64,000 bases of DNA from G963665005 sp963665005 (GTDB taxonomy: Bacteria > Bacillota > Clostridia > Christensenellales > SZUA-584), in the NCBI GenBank assembly GCA_963665005.2, contig CAXXTQ010000001.1, positions 2,232,001 through 2,296,000 on the forward strand. The letters are read 5' to 3'. A program made the position numbers and the translations under genes. Below are positions 25,659 to 35,974 of the stretch, piece by piece (the first letter of the stretch is position 1; the number at the start of each line of letters is the position of its first letter). The notes beneath the pieces are model-generated. The model did not search any database, was not told the DNA's origin, and was given only the letters and a program-made list of their open reading frames with translations.

Positions 25659-27518
25659 TTAACGGCTCTTTTTAGCTTTTGGTTTTTGGCTCCGCTTAGG
25701 ACTAACGTTCCTTTTTTTATATGCCGTTTTTACAGGCGTTCCTCCAAAAGGCACCAAACAATCTTTTCCCGCGCCTATGAGGTTTTCTCTGCCCGCCATT
25801 TTCAGCGCTTCGCGAATTATCGGCCAGTTACGCTTTTTGTTAAACTGCAGCAGCGCCCTTTGCATAGCTTTTTCTTTAGTTGTAGTCGCGACATATACCG
25901 CCTTTCCTGTAAGCGGATTCAGCCCTGTGTAATACATACAGGTAGAAAGCGTTCCGGGCGTGGGGTAAAAATCCTGTACCTGCTCGGGTATAAAATGCTG
26001 CTGTTTCATCTTTTGGGCAAGCAAAATTGCGTCTTCGAGAGTGCTTCCCGGATGCGATGAAATATAATAAGGCAGAAGATACTGTTTTTTGCCCGCTCTT
26101 TTTGTAGCCGCATCAAACCGCTTGGCAAAATTATCGTATACTTTGTGGCTCGGCTTGTGCATAAGCGACAGAACTTCGCCGCAGACATGCTCGGGCGCAA
26201 CTTTTAACTGCCCGCTCACGTGCTTTTTTACCAGCCTGTCAAAAAACCTTCTATCCTTGTCCGCCATTATATAATCGTACCTTAGCCCCGAGCGTATAAA
26301 AACACGCTTTATGCCGTCAACGCGCTCTACACTTTGAAGTATCTCCGTCAACCCCTTATGGCTGACTTTAAGGTTTGGGCATATACTCGGGTAAAGACAC
26401 GTTTTCGTGCATTTATCGCTGTTTTTCGATGTGCATACAGCATCATAAAAATTTGCCGTAGGGCCGCCGACGTCCGAAATATTACCTTTGAATTCGGGCA
26501 TGGATGCTATATACTGCGTTTCGCTTACTATCGATTTCTTAGAGCGTTTTTGTATTCTTTTTCCCTGGTGCGCAGATATTGAGCAAAATGAGCACATACC
26601 CGGGCAGCCTCTTTGGGCGGTAATGCCGAACTGCACCTCAAAAAGCGCAGGCACCTGCTCTTTATAATTCGGATGCTGCCGCCTTGTAAAAGGCAGGCCG
26701 TATATTTCGTCCATCTCTGGCGTAGACAGCGCCCTCGACGGCGGAAACTGTATTAGGTATCTGTTGTCGTGCGCCTGTACAAGCGTTTTTCCGCCTGCAA
26801 TAGAATTGTTATATATAGTTTTAAAAGCAGCAGCGAATTCTCTTTTGTTTGCCGCGACGCTCTCGAACGAAGGCAGCTTAATAAATTCGCCTATGCCCTC
26901 TATAGAATTAGCAAGCACGCACGTTCCTCTGATATTCATCATATCGTTGATGCTCTCTCCAGCCGCGAAACGCGCACAAATTTCGGCAAGAGGCCTTTCG
27001 CCCATGCCGTATATAAGCATATCCGCTTTGCTGTCGGCAAGATAAGACCTTCTCACTTTGTCTTCAAGGTAATCGTAATGCGCAAAACGTCTTTGCGAAG
27101 CTTCAATGCCGCCTATTATAACGGGCGTGCCTTTGTGCGCCTGTTTTAGCCTTGCCGTATAAGCTATAGTCGGCCTCGGGGGTCTTTTTCCCGTCTTGCC
27201 GCCCGGCGAATACGAATCTTCTCTTCGCGCCTTTCGCCCAGCCGTATACATGTTTACAATGCCGTCCATGTTTCCGCCGGAGAGCAAAAAAGCATACTTT
27301 GGCGTACTGAGTTTTATAAAATCTTCGCCCGTTTTCCAGTCGGGCTGTGCGAGCATGCCTACGCTGTAGCCAAGGCTCTGCACGTATCTGCCGACAATTG
27401 CCGCCGCGAAAGAAGGATGGTCGACGTACGCATCGGGCGTAACGACTATATAATCAAACTGTTTTATATTTAAGCTGTCCATCTCCTGCGCGGACATCGG
27501 CAAAAATTTATTATTCAT
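25659..27518 (-). CDS. YgiQ-family radical SAM protein
   Basis: 619 residues. An N-terminal cobalamin-binding-like/YgiQ domain (1 to about 290) is followed by a radical SAM core with the cluster motif Cys305-x3-Cys309-x2-Cys312 in RGCPGMCSFCSI, and a C-terminal YgiQ-specific region (about 480-590, LNPLTGKAVYVA) with a basic tail. YgiQ proteins are widespread in anaerobes but their reaction is not established. Start ATG at 27518. It lies 26 nt downstream of the glucan synthase-like gene and may be cotranscribed. Confidence 0.92.
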   Translation of the reverse strand: MNNKFLPMSAQEMDSLNIKQFDYIVVTPDAYVDHPSFAAAIVGRYVQSLGYSVGMLAQPDWKTGEDFIKLSTPKYAFLLSGGNMDGIVNMYTAGRKARREDSYSPGGKTGKRPPRPTIAYTARLKQAHKGTPVIIGGIEASQRRFAHYDYLEDKVRRSYLADSKADMLIYGMGERPLAEICARFAAGESINDMMNIRGTCVLANSIEGIGEFIKLPSFESVAANKREFAAAFKTIYNNSIAGGKTLVQAHDNRYLIQFPPSRALSTPEMDEIYGLPFTRRQHPNYKEQVPALFEVQFGITAQRGCPGMCSFCSISAHQGKRIQKRSKKSIVSETQYIASMPEFKGNISDVGGPTANFYDAVCTSKNSDKCTKTCLYPSICPNLKVSHKGLTEILQSVERVDGIKRVFIRSGLRYDYIMADKDRRFFDRLVKKHVSGQLKVAPEHVCGEVLSLMHKPSHKVYDNFAKRFDAATKRAGKKQYLLPYYISSHPGSTLEDAILLAQKMKQQHFIPEQVQDFYPTPGTLSTCMYYTGLNPLTGKAVYVATTTKEKAMQRALLQFNKKRNWPIIREALKMAGRENLIGAGKDCLVPFGGTPVKTAYKKRNVSPKRSQKPKAKKSR

Positions 27519-27544
27519 GCTTTAGAGTATACATGCACGCGCCG

Positions 27545-30500
27545 TTACCAACAAGCGAAAATTTCGTGAACACCCGAATGTTTGTCGAGTTTAATGCTTT
27601 TTGTTCTTTCCCCGTTGTTCAAACAAAGCCATGCACAGCCTGAATATCCGGCAGCAACCTTTACGCGGATTTTATACAAAGCGCCGTCTTTTTTATAGTC
27701 TATTGTATATTCGCCGAAATCATCGGGTACGCAGGGGGCTACCATAAGCTCTCCCCTGTCTATTCTCATGCCGAGTATGTAAATAATCGCTGCCTGATAC
27801 ATCCAGCCCGCCGCGCCTGTATACCATGTCCAGCCCGCTCTGCCTTTGTGCTCGTCGCTGTAATACACATCTGCCGCCATTACATACGGCTCTCCTTTAT
27901 ATTTTTCCACTCCTTCGGGCGTTCTCGTATGGTTTATAGGGTTTAGCATCTGGAATAAGAAAAGCGCCTGATCCTTTAGCCCGAGCTTTGCCGCGGCTAT
28001 AACAAACCATGCGGCGGCATGCGTATACTGCCCGCCGTTTTCTCTTATGCCGGGCAGATAATCTTTTATGTATCCTGGGTTTTTGTCCCATTTATCAAAG
28101 GGAGGCGACAACAGGCGAATTACTCCCTCTTCGCGCATGACCAAATGCTCTTCCGCAGAAGAAAACGCACGCTTTGCTCTCTGCGCGCCCGAAATAACCG
28201 CCCATGCCTGCGATACGAGGTCAATCTTGCATTCGGGAGACGCGTTTGTGCCTATAGCCGTGCCATCGTCGAAAAATGCGCGCATATACCACTGCCCGTC
28301 CCATGCGTTTTGTTCTATATTGCCCATTATCTGCCTGCGCTGTTTTTCATATTCTTCGGCAAGCTCATTTTCATTTCTTGCGCGGCAAAGCGGGCAGAAC
28401 ATTCTAAGCACTTCGGCTAAGAAAAACGCAAGCCATACGCTTTCGCCTTTTCCCTGTTCGCCTATCTTATCCATGCCGTCGTTCCAGTCGCCCGTGCCTA
28501 TAAGCGGCAGCCCGTTTTCTCCCAAAACAAGCGCAGAGTCTATCGCTCTTCGGCAGTGCGAAAATACGCTCTCGCTTCTTTCCCCGGTCATAAACTCTTC
28601 ATATATATCGTTTTTGCCCTGTGGAATATCAAGGCTCTTTAAATATTTTACCTGCTCGTCAAACACGCTCATCTCACCTGTGATTCTCTCGTATTCACAG
28701 GCAACGTAAGGCAAAAACAGTTTATCATCGCTTATCTTGGTGCGCACGCCCTGCGCCGGTTCGTGCCACCAATGCAAAACATCGCCTTCTAAAAATTGAT
28801 GTGCCGCGCATTTTATTATCTGTTCCCTTGCAATCAACGGGTTTGTATATATTAAAGAAAGAACATCCTGAAGCTGGTCGCGGAATCCAAAAGCTCCGCC
28901 CGATTGGTAGTACCCCGTTCTTCCCCAAAGCCTTGCCGCGTAAGTCTGATACGTAAGCCAGCCGTTTACTAAAATATCAAAAGATTTATTCGATGTAGAT
29001 ATTTTTATAGATCCTACCAGCACTTTCCAGCTGTCTTTGGTTTTTTTCTGCCTCTCTTTAATGCTTTTTATGCTGCCCATAGTTTTCACGGCGTCGGCGA
29101 TTTTGTTATTGTTTCCATACCCTAATATAACGGGTATTTGCTTTTTCTCGGCAGGCAGAAGACAAATCCTTGTTTGAAGCGCAAGCAGGGACGCCCCGAA
29201 TCCCGCACTGTTAGAAAGCTCGTGCGTTTTAAGAGCAGCAGGAATAATATTGTTGCCCGGAGTACCGAAAAATTCGTATGCCGACGCTGTATACCTTACG
29301 TTTTGCCCGGGCATAGATATAAACATGCATTTATCCGCGTCAGAAAAAGATGACGATGCTGTCAATATTTCATTTTCGAACTTTGCTAAAATACCGTCTC
29401 TTACCGCCGCGCCAAGCACAGGCTCTGCGAAATAATATAGCGAAAGTTCCTGTTTTTGCTTTGTGTTGTTAACAAGGCTTATTATGCCTGCCTTTACAGG
29501 CAACTCAAAATCGGTAAAGTATTCCGCATTGCAGTCAATATTCCCGTATCTGTTAAACTCGCTATATCCAAAACCGTGTATAACTCTGTATTTTCCCGAA
29601 ACATACATATCGGGCGCGGCGCTGAAAACTTTTCCGGTTGCATCGTTTCTTATAAGCACGCTCTCTGCCGAAACGTCCGTCAGCGCATCGTTCCTAAAAG
29701 GCGTAAGCCTCATCATTCTAGCGTTTTCCGCCCATGTATACCCGCCTCCGCCGGCGCTTATAAGGCTGCCGAAGCTTTTGTTTACGAGAAGGTTGCTCCA
29801 GGGCAGCGGCGCTTTATCGGCGACATCTATCGCGTACTCGTTTCCGTGATTTATAAAACCGCCTGCAGAATTATCATACGCCTTTATGCGTTTTGGTATT
29901 TTCGGGTTCTCTTTTATGCTCTTTTTGCCAAATACCATAAAGGTACGCAAAAGCGTGTCCGTTTTAAGCTGCGCGCCCAAAGATTCGCTGTCTTTTAACA
30001 CAAGGCAGGAGGCGTGCAGAATAGTTGCCATATCATTTTTTGAAAGAGACGATGCGGACAACGCAATAATTTTGTTATACGGCCTCGACATAGCCGCCGC
30101 CTGCAGCTCTGTTACCTTGTCTCTTATAGGACAGAAATATTCTTCGCCGCCTTCATAGACTATTACCATATCCGCCTTTACGTGTTTTAAGCTCATGAAC
30201 TCCTGCGCTTTAGCGGCAAGCTCAACATTGCCTATATGGCAAATATCACTGGCAAGTATACAGATTATAGGCAAATCTCCCGATATACCCATTTCCCAGA
30301 GCTTTTCTATACCTTCCGGCTGCCCTCCGAACGCATGAGCGGGCGGTGTTTTTATGACGGTACGCGAAGCTATCGACTGAAAAATATTCGCCTGAGCATC
30401 TTTTAATTTGAGATACCTCATCTCAACCTGAGAATGAGTCCACGCAAGCTGGAACACTCTTTTTATATCGTCTTCTCCCGTTATGCCTGAAAGGCAGCTA

Positions 30501-33500
30501 AAAGCTTTCTGCATATTTTTCGCAGACGCAATCACAAACGATATATTCTGCGATTCTTCTTTGTTAAGATTAATACAGCTCTTTATACCTACAGCCCTTG
30601 CTACGTCTCTTTCCGTCTGCCTGTCCGCCATGCAGGACGGTATGCCGAACTCATTCTGCCTGCCGAATATCTTCGTCCTGTCCGTCATAAGCTCTGTGCT
30701 GCCCTGTGTACAAACTTTCATCGCGCTGCAGATATTTCTTCCCCTGCGCCGCGCGTATACAACATTGTTTTCTTCGTCCGCCTGCGTATCAATAAAAAGC
30801 TCTGCAAAAGCAGGGTGCGCTTTGAAATCCGCTTCACTGCAAAGCGCGGGCGTATATGCGCAGAAAACAGCCAGAGATGCCGCAGTCTCCCTGTTGTTTT
30901 TTATATTAAGGCTTCTTACTTCCATATTGCATTCGGGAGATACGCAAATTTCAAGCGTCGTCTCTAATCCGGCTGCCTCTGTAATATACGAGGCTTTGTG
31001 CTGTTCAAATACAACGCGATGAGAATCCACCCTAACGCACGTCGGCAAAAATGCCGCAGACCAAACAACGCCGCTGTCCAAATCTTTTATATATATATGT
31101 ATACCCGGTGCCCGCCGCAGGCAGTCCTGATGCCACCGGTTTACCATTATATTGTCGCACTTGGAATATCCCGTTCCGTATTGTGTCAGCATTACGGTAT
31201 ACCTGCCGTTAGATAAAAAGTGCGCCTGCGGATATTGCATTGTGTTGGTGTAAACTCTTGCCGCGTGTATTTCGTCGGCAAACGATGTCTTTTCAGGCTG
31301 TACGTCATTGAGCCTTAGCGTGACATTTCTTGACGGCACCTTTTCTTTTAACAGCGTCTGCGTCGCTTTTACGCACATGGCGCTGTGAAAAAGTTCCTGC
31401 ATCTTTGCTTCCTGAAGACAGTTTAACAAAGAAGCCAGTATCATACCCTGATGGTGCACCATATAGCTTTTTACAATGCGTTTTTCCTTACCCCTGTGCA
31501 TTCTCGAGCGCGTATAGTCTATTGCTTCATAAAAGCCGTACCTTCCCCGCGCACCTAGTTTGCAGAGCTTAGCCATATTAGAGAGCGCGGCTTTTGGATT
31601 TATGTGCAGGGCAAGGCATACAGAATAGGGCGATATTACCGTTTCGCGGACAAGCCCCGATTTCATGCCGAGAGAAGGTATCCCAAACGATTTGTACTGA
31701 TAGTTCATGTTAAGGTCAAAAGCGTAATAGCCTGACTCTGAAACTCCCCACGGAATGTGCCTTTGCTCGCCGTAATCTCTTTGCATTTCAACGACAGATT
31801 TGTATGTTTCGCTGAGCATTGTGTTATCGTAATTTTTCATTATCAGAAGAGGCATAAGATATTCGAACATGCTTCCGCCCCAGGATAGCAGAACACGGCT
31901 CTTAGAGGCGGCGGCAAGCGGGCGGCTTAACCGGAACCAATGTTTTTCCGGTACGTCTCCTTTTGCTATGGCGATAAACCCCGTCTGCCTTGCTTCAGAC
32001 GCAAGAAGGTCATAATGTGAATCGGAAAGCTTATTCGTTTTAACGTTGAGCCCTATCGAAAAAAGGCCTTTGTTTTCGTCATAAAGCCTGGAAAAGTCCA
32101 TATCATCAAAAACCTGCGTTATTCTTGCTCTTAGCCTTATCGCCTTTTGGCACAGCCTTCTACTGCAGATATAGCATTCTCCGAAAGTTGTTTCCATAAG
32201 CTTTGCCCATTGCAGAATTTCATCGTGAGATTCTTCCGTCGCTTTTTCCATGACAGCTGACAGCAGCTCGAGCAGGCTGTGGAACTTTAGCACAAAATCG
32301 CCGATGGAGATATTTTTCAGTTTTTCACGAAGCTCTTTTGTCTGCTCTATGTAAGTGTGCACAAACTGAGTAGGAAAATCGCGCATTACATACGCCCATT
32401 GTGCGTATTTGCCGATAAATTCGTCAAATTTATTTTTTATTTCACCCAGCTCATCTTTTCTGTCTTCAATTTTGCCGAGCGCGTTAATTGCTGAGAATAT
32501 ATCATCGTTTAAATAAAAGCTAATTTCTTTTTTGCATTCTCTGCAAACCGCAGACAAACCGCGCTGCATATAAGCGGCTATCGGGCTTGCTATCATATCG
32601 TCAAGCGCTTCGGCGGCGACAATCAAATAACAAGCCATATTGCCGTTATCCACAGAAGAAACGTATCGCGGCTCAAGCGGCTCTAAGCTTACAATATCGT
32701 ACCAGTTATAAAGATGCCCTTCCCATTTTTTTGCCTTCTCTATTCCTGCGACGCAGGCATCAAGAGTGTTTATCGCTTTTATAAGAGTACAAAAACCTAA
32801 ATAATAAGCGATGATTCCCGATACCATGGAAAACGCAATGTTGGTCGGCGATGTCCTTGCCGCTATTCCTTTGCGCGGGCTTTGCTGATAATTATCGGGC
32901 ATCCATAAATAATCGCTTTCTTTAGAAAACTTTTCAAAAAAGCGCCATGTTTTAAGTGCGATATCTTCCAAAAACTCCTGTTGTTTTTTATCGAGCACAT
33001 ATTTTCTTTCTTTTATCTGCTTGCTTATAGCGTAAGCTATCGACGGTGCAAAAAACCACACGGCAAAAACCAAAAAAGCGACTAATGAAAAAGTCCCGGT
33101 CGCAAGTATCGACAAACAGTAAAGCGCGGCGGCAAGCAAAGGCGCGACAAACATCTTTTTCCAATAATAGACGGCGGTATGTTTGCTCTTTTTTTCTCCT
33201 TCGGCAGCCGTCACCCATTCGAGCATATTGCGCTTTGTGACAGCGACACGTATTATTGTCCTTATCGCGGCGTCCGCCATTCTGTAAGTCTGGTACGGCA
33301 AAAACGCAAACTGGTAGAATGCTCTTTCAAACAATGTTTTTGTCTCAAGCCAAGCATCTTTTAGCGTAGAGCCTTTGCCTGCGTTTCTTATAATCGTTAT
33401 TATCCTGCCCGCAAAATCGAGTATGCCGTCTATAAAAAGAGGCAATATGCCCGATATAAGCCAAAAGAAGGCCGAGCGGTAAAACGCCGTTTGGGACAGC

Positions 33501-35869
33501 AGTATAACAATAAAACAAAACGGCATTACAAGGCTGCGGCGCAGATTATCGAGTATCTGGTATTTGGCGAGCTTCGACAGCGGGTTTTTTATCTTACCAT
33601 TCTTTGTGCTGACGTTTTTGCAGAGCCATGGCATAAGCTGCCAGTCGCCCCTTGCCCATCTATGCTGCCGCTCTGCCCAGGAAATATATTCTGCGGGATA
33701 TCCATCCATTAAGATGACATCGCTGACAAGCGCGCATCGCAGATAGCTTCCTTCCAAAAGGTCGTGGCTGAGTATACGGTTATCAGGAAAAGCGTTTTCC
33801 AGTACTTTTTTGTATATTTCCAGATTGAAGATTCCCTTTCCGGTAAATATGCCGCTCCCGAAACCGTCCTGATAAATATCCGAAGCGGCGGCGGCATATG
33901 TATCTATTCCCGCATTGCCTGAAAACACATGAGAAAATTTTGTTTTTACTGCGCTTACAACATCTACACCTATGCGCGGCTGCATAATTGCGTACCCTCT
34001 TTTTACGGTGTTTGCTGCCTCGTCTATTTCGGCACGGTTTAGAGGGTGTTCCATAGCGCCGACGAGCTTTACGGCAGCATCGCGTGCAAGCTCTGTGTCT
34101 GCATCAAGCGTGATTATATATTTTATATTATCGGGCAGCCCTTTTGTGACATGAGAAAATTCGCTTAAATCTCCGCATAGAAGATTGCAGAAATCAAGAA
34201 GCGCGCCGCGTTTTCTTTCCCTTCCCGAATATTTATTTGAGCCGGGCACAAGCGTTCTTTTTCTCTGGGCATAAAAAAATATATTCCTTTCATAATTTTT
34301 GTTTATGCTCTTTATATCCTGTTCTAATCTTTCTATTATTTGTTCATCATCTGCCGTTACTTCGTTTTTATTTTCTTTAAAATCTGACAGCAGGCAAAAA
34401 TATATGTTTTTCTGCTGGTTGGCCGCATAATAAACGCGCATTTTTTCCAGTATTTCGCGACCGCTTTCAAGGCTTGTAACAAGCGCAGGAATTACGACCA
34501 TTACCGCGCAATGCTCTGGAATACCGTTTTCCAGTTTCATTTTCAAAATAAGCTTTGGCTTGTTTAGTATAGAAAAAAACCTGTTGTTTACAGCGACCGC
34601 AACCGTGTATATGGGTATAAGGCTTATCAAAAACCCCATTATTCCGTATATTGCAGGATACATAAAAAACAACGACACGCAAAGCAGCGCTGCGCTTATT
34701 ATCGTAGAGATTATAGTCGTGCCAACATAAAGCAAAAGCATATGCCTCTTTGCCAAATTGCGCAGCTTTTCTTTTTGCGGCATTTTACCGAATTCTTTGA
34801 ATAAAAAATGCCGCTTAACGCCGACTATATATTGCCCGACATGCTCATTGCTTTTCTGTGCAAGGCTGTATGCCGCTTTTGCGACTGCAGGCTCGGACGC
34901 TTTTATGCTCATTGCTATTTTCGCGATACCGTCTCGGTAATACTCTCTGGATTTAAAATCCATACCAAGATAATCTTCATCACGGCTTAAATTCTTGTGT
35001 ACAACAGATACATTTTCAAAAATAGTCTCAAAATTTATCTTCGACAAAGTACGAAGCGAGGTTATAGCGTTTGATATAAGCATTATGCTTTTTGCCTGCG
35101 ACGCGTGCGCTTTGTTTATAAGCTTTTGTACAGAAAGGTCGTACGCAGACAATGATTTGTTTATAGCTTCTTTTACGGCTGCCAGATTCGGGCTTTCGCG
35201 AAGCCGCGCCATTGCCTGCTCTATAAACTCAGGGTTTCTTAAAAAACTCTTGTACTCTTTTATAACGTTTTTCGTCAAAAGCATATCTTTTTCTATTTCA
35301 GAGCAAAACTCTGCAGCCCTGTCGAGCATCTTTAAATTGCGCACGCTTCTTTTCGAAAGCTCTGCAACCGCGCGTAAAAGCGCGATCTTCAGCATATCCA
35401 CAAACAGCCATAGCTCTCCCGAATCTAGCCCCGTCTCCTCTTGATAAGCTGCCAGAAATTCCTGTATACCGTTTTCCGTGATATAAAAAGAGCTGTGGCG
35501 CGCAAGCTCGAATGCCAGCACAAATATTCTCGGGTAATGCGCGAACCTGCCGTTTTTTATGTGCGGAAGCCTTTGTGCTTTTTTATGCAGCCCCGTTTGT
35601 TTTATCTGCTCGACAAACAAATAACGGTTATCGTATATCCATTTCGAAATCGTAGGAAGCTGTATACCGGTATTCTTGCTTTTTTTAGACAGAAAATAAG
35701 CGTTTTCTATCCATCTGTATTCGTCGCTAAGGCTAAAATGCCGGTATTCAACTTTTTTTGTATAAATTTTATGTGCAAGCGATAAATTATGTGCGTATTC
35801 AAGCAGTTCCTGCCAGGATAGTTTTACATCGTCCAGTATATTTATGTTAATACCGTGCTTTTGGCGCAT
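27545..35869 (-). CDS. Cyclic beta-1,2-glucan synthase-like protein (GT84 / glycoamylase / GH94)
   Basis: 2774 residues, close to the length of NdvB/ChvB. Several transmembrane helices (for example about 385-425 and 770-960) surround a glycosyltransferase domain with a DADTE acidic motif near residue 586 and QHRWARGDWQ near 736. A glycoamylase-like domain lies at about 1300-1480 (ISPYSVCLALHINP). A GH94 phosphorylase domain at about 2100-2760 has GYYQSGGAFGFRDQLQD and the catalytic region GTGDWNDGMD near 2463. NdvB makes and cyclises beta-1,2-glucan from UDP-glucose at the membrane and the GH94 part trims chain length. An earlier in-frame ATG at 35881 overlaps the ribosome binding site GGAGGGG, so I start at 35869. 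The product in a Gram-positive host is not certain. Confidence 0.9.
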   Translation of the reverse strand: MRQKHGININILDDVKLSWQELLEYAHNLSLAHKIYTKKVEYRHFSLSDEYRWIENAYFLSKKSKNTGIQLPTISKWIYDNRYLFVEQIKQTGLHKKAQRLPHIKNGRFAHYPRIFVLAFELARHSSFYITENGIQEFLAAYQEETGLDSGELWLFVDMLKIALLRAVAELSKRSVRNLKMLDRAAEFCSEIEKDMLLTKNVIKEYKSFLRNPEFIEQAMARLRESPNLAAVKEAINKSLSAYDLSVQKLINKAHASQAKSIMLISNAITSLRTLSKINFETIFENVSVVHKNLSRDEDYLGMDFKSREYYRDGIAKIAMSIKASEPAVAKAAYSLAQKSNEHVGQYIVGVKRHFLFKEFGKMPQKEKLRNLAKRHMLLLYVGTTIISTIISAALLCVSLFFMYPAIYGIMGFLISLIPIYTVAVAVNNRFFSILNKPKLILKMKLENGIPEHCAVMVVIPALVTSLESGREILEKMRVYYAANQQKNIYFCLLSDFKENKNEVTADDEQIIERLEQDIKSINKNYERNIFFYAQRKRTLVPGSNKYSGRERKRGALLDFCNLLCGDLSEFSHVTKGLPDNIKYIITLDADTELARDAAVKLVGAMEHPLNRAEIDEAANTVKRGYAIMQPRIGVDVVSAVKTKFSHVFSGNAGIDTYAAAASDIYQDGFGSGIFTGKGIFNLEIYKKVLENAFPDNRILSHDLLEGSYLRCALVSDVILMDGYPAEYISWAERQHRWARGDWQLMPWLCKNVSTKNGKIKNPLSKLAKYQILDNLRRSLVMPFCFIVILLSQTAFYRSAFFWLISGILPLFIDGILDFAGRIITIIRNAGKGSTLKDAWLETKTLFERAFYQFAFLPYQTYRMADAAIRTIIRVAVTKRNMLEWVTAAEGEKKSKHTAVYYWKKMFVAPLLAAALYCLSILATGTFSLVAFLVFAVWFFAPSIAYAISKQIKERKYVLDKKQQEFLEDIALKTWRFFEKFSKESDYLWMPDNYQQSPRKGIAARTSPTNIAFSMVSGIIAYYLGFCTLIKAINTLDACVAGIEKAKKWEGHLYNWYDIVSLEPLEPRYVSSVDNGNMACYLIVAAEALDDMIASPIAAYMQRGLSAVCRECKKEISFYLNDDIFSAINALGKIEDRKDELGEIKNKFDEFIGKYAQWAYVMRDFPTQFVHTYIEQTKELREKLKNISIGDFVLKFHSLLELLSAVMEKATEESHDEILQWAKLMETTFGECYICSRRLCQKAIRLRARITQVFDDMDFSRLYDENKGLFSIGLNVKTNKLSDSHYDLLASEARQTGFIAIAKGDVPEKHWFRLSRPLAAASKSRVLLSWGGSMFEYLMPLLIMKNYDNTMLSETYKSVVEMQRDYGEQRHIPWGVSESGYYAFDLNMNYQYKSFGIPSLGMKSGLVRETVISPYSVCLALHINPKAALSNMAKLCKLGARGRYGFYEAIDYTRSRMHRGKEKRIVKSYMVHHQGMILASLLNCLQEAKMQELFHSAMCVKATQTLLKEKVPSRNVTLRLNDVQPEKTSFADEIHAARVYTNTMQYPQAHFLSNGRYTVMLTQYGTGYSKCDNIMVNRWHQDCLRRAPGIHIYIKDLDSGVVWSAAFLPTCVRVDSHRVVFEQHKASYITEAAGLETTLEICVSPECNMEVRSLNIKNNRETAASLAVFCAYTPALCSEADFKAHPAFAELFIDTQADEENNVVYARRRGRNICSAMKVCTQGSTELMTDRTKIFGRQNEFGIPSCMADRQTERDVARAVGIKSCINLNKEESQNISFVIASAKNMQKAFSCLSGITGEDDIKRVFQLAWTHSQVEMRYLKLKDAQANIFQSIASRTVIKTPPAHAFGGQPEGIEKLWEMGISGDLPIICILASDICHIGNVELAAKAQEFMSLKHVKADMVIVYEGGEEYFCPIRDKVTELQAAAMSRPYNKIIALSASSLSKNDMATILHASCLVLKDSESLGAQLKTDTLLRTFMVFGKKSIKENPKIPKRIKAYDNSAGGFINHGNEYAIDVADKAPLPWSNLLVNKSFGSLISAGGGGYTWAENARMMRLTPFRNDALTDVSAESVLIRNDATGKVFSAAPDMYVSGKYRVIHGFGYSEFNRYGNIDCNAEYFTDFELPVKAGIISLVNNTKQKQELSLYYFAEPVLGAAVRDGILAKFENEILTASSSFSDADKCMFISMPGQNVRYTASAYEFFGTPGNNIIPAALKTHELSNSAGFGASLLALQTRICLLPAEKKQIPVILGYGNNNKIADAVKTMGSIKSIKERQKKTKDSWKVLVGSIKISTSNKSFDILVNGWLTYQTYAARLWGRTGYYQSGGAFGFRDQLQDVLSLIYTNPLIAREQIIKCAAHQFLEGDVLHWWHEPAQGVRTKISDDKLFLPYVACEYERITGEMSVFDEQVKYLKSLDIPQGKNDIYEEFMTGERSESVFSHCRRAIDSALVLGENGLPLIGTGDWNDGMDKIGEQGKGESVWLAFFLAEVLRMFCPLCRARNENELAEEYEKQRRQIMGNIEQNAWDGQWYMRAFFDDGTAIGTNASPECKIDLVSQAWAVISGAQRAKRAFSSAEEHLVMREEGVIRLLSPPFDKWDKNPGYIKDYLPGIRENGGQYTHAAAWFVIAAAKLGLKDQALFLFQMLNPINHTRTPEGVEKYKGEPYVMAADVYYSDEHKGRAGWTWYTGAAGWMYQAAIIYILGMRIDRGELMVAPCVPDDFGEYTIDYKKDGALYKIRVKVAAGYSGCAWLCLNNGERTKSIKLDKHSGVHEIFACW

Positions 35870-35887
35870 AAACCCCTCCATAATAAA

Positions 35888-35902
35888 TTAAGTAATACTC
35901 AT
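35888..35902 (-). other. Four-codon leader ORF upstream of the glucan synthase-like gene
   Basis: On the minus strand AAAGGAG, six bases, then ATG AGT ATT ACT TAA encode Met-Ser-Ile-Thr. It ends 18 nt before the start codon of the large gene, which has its own ribosome binding site. It might be a translational leader or a chance ORF. Confidence 0.3.
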
Positions 35903-35931
35903 ATTATTCTCCTTTGTCTGTTTATAAATAC

Positions 35932-35965
35932 AAAAAAAAGAAGCCTTTGAAAAACAAAAGCTTCG
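35932..35965 (-). terminator. Rho-independent terminator of rnpB
   Basis: On the minus strand a 10-bp stem (GAAGCTTTTG with CAAAGGCTTC, one G-U) with a T5 loop is followed by eight T. It lies 10 nt after the RNase P RNA 3' end and only about 60 nt before the glucan synthase-like start. Confidence 0.9.
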
Positions 35966-35974
35966 TGTTTTTAA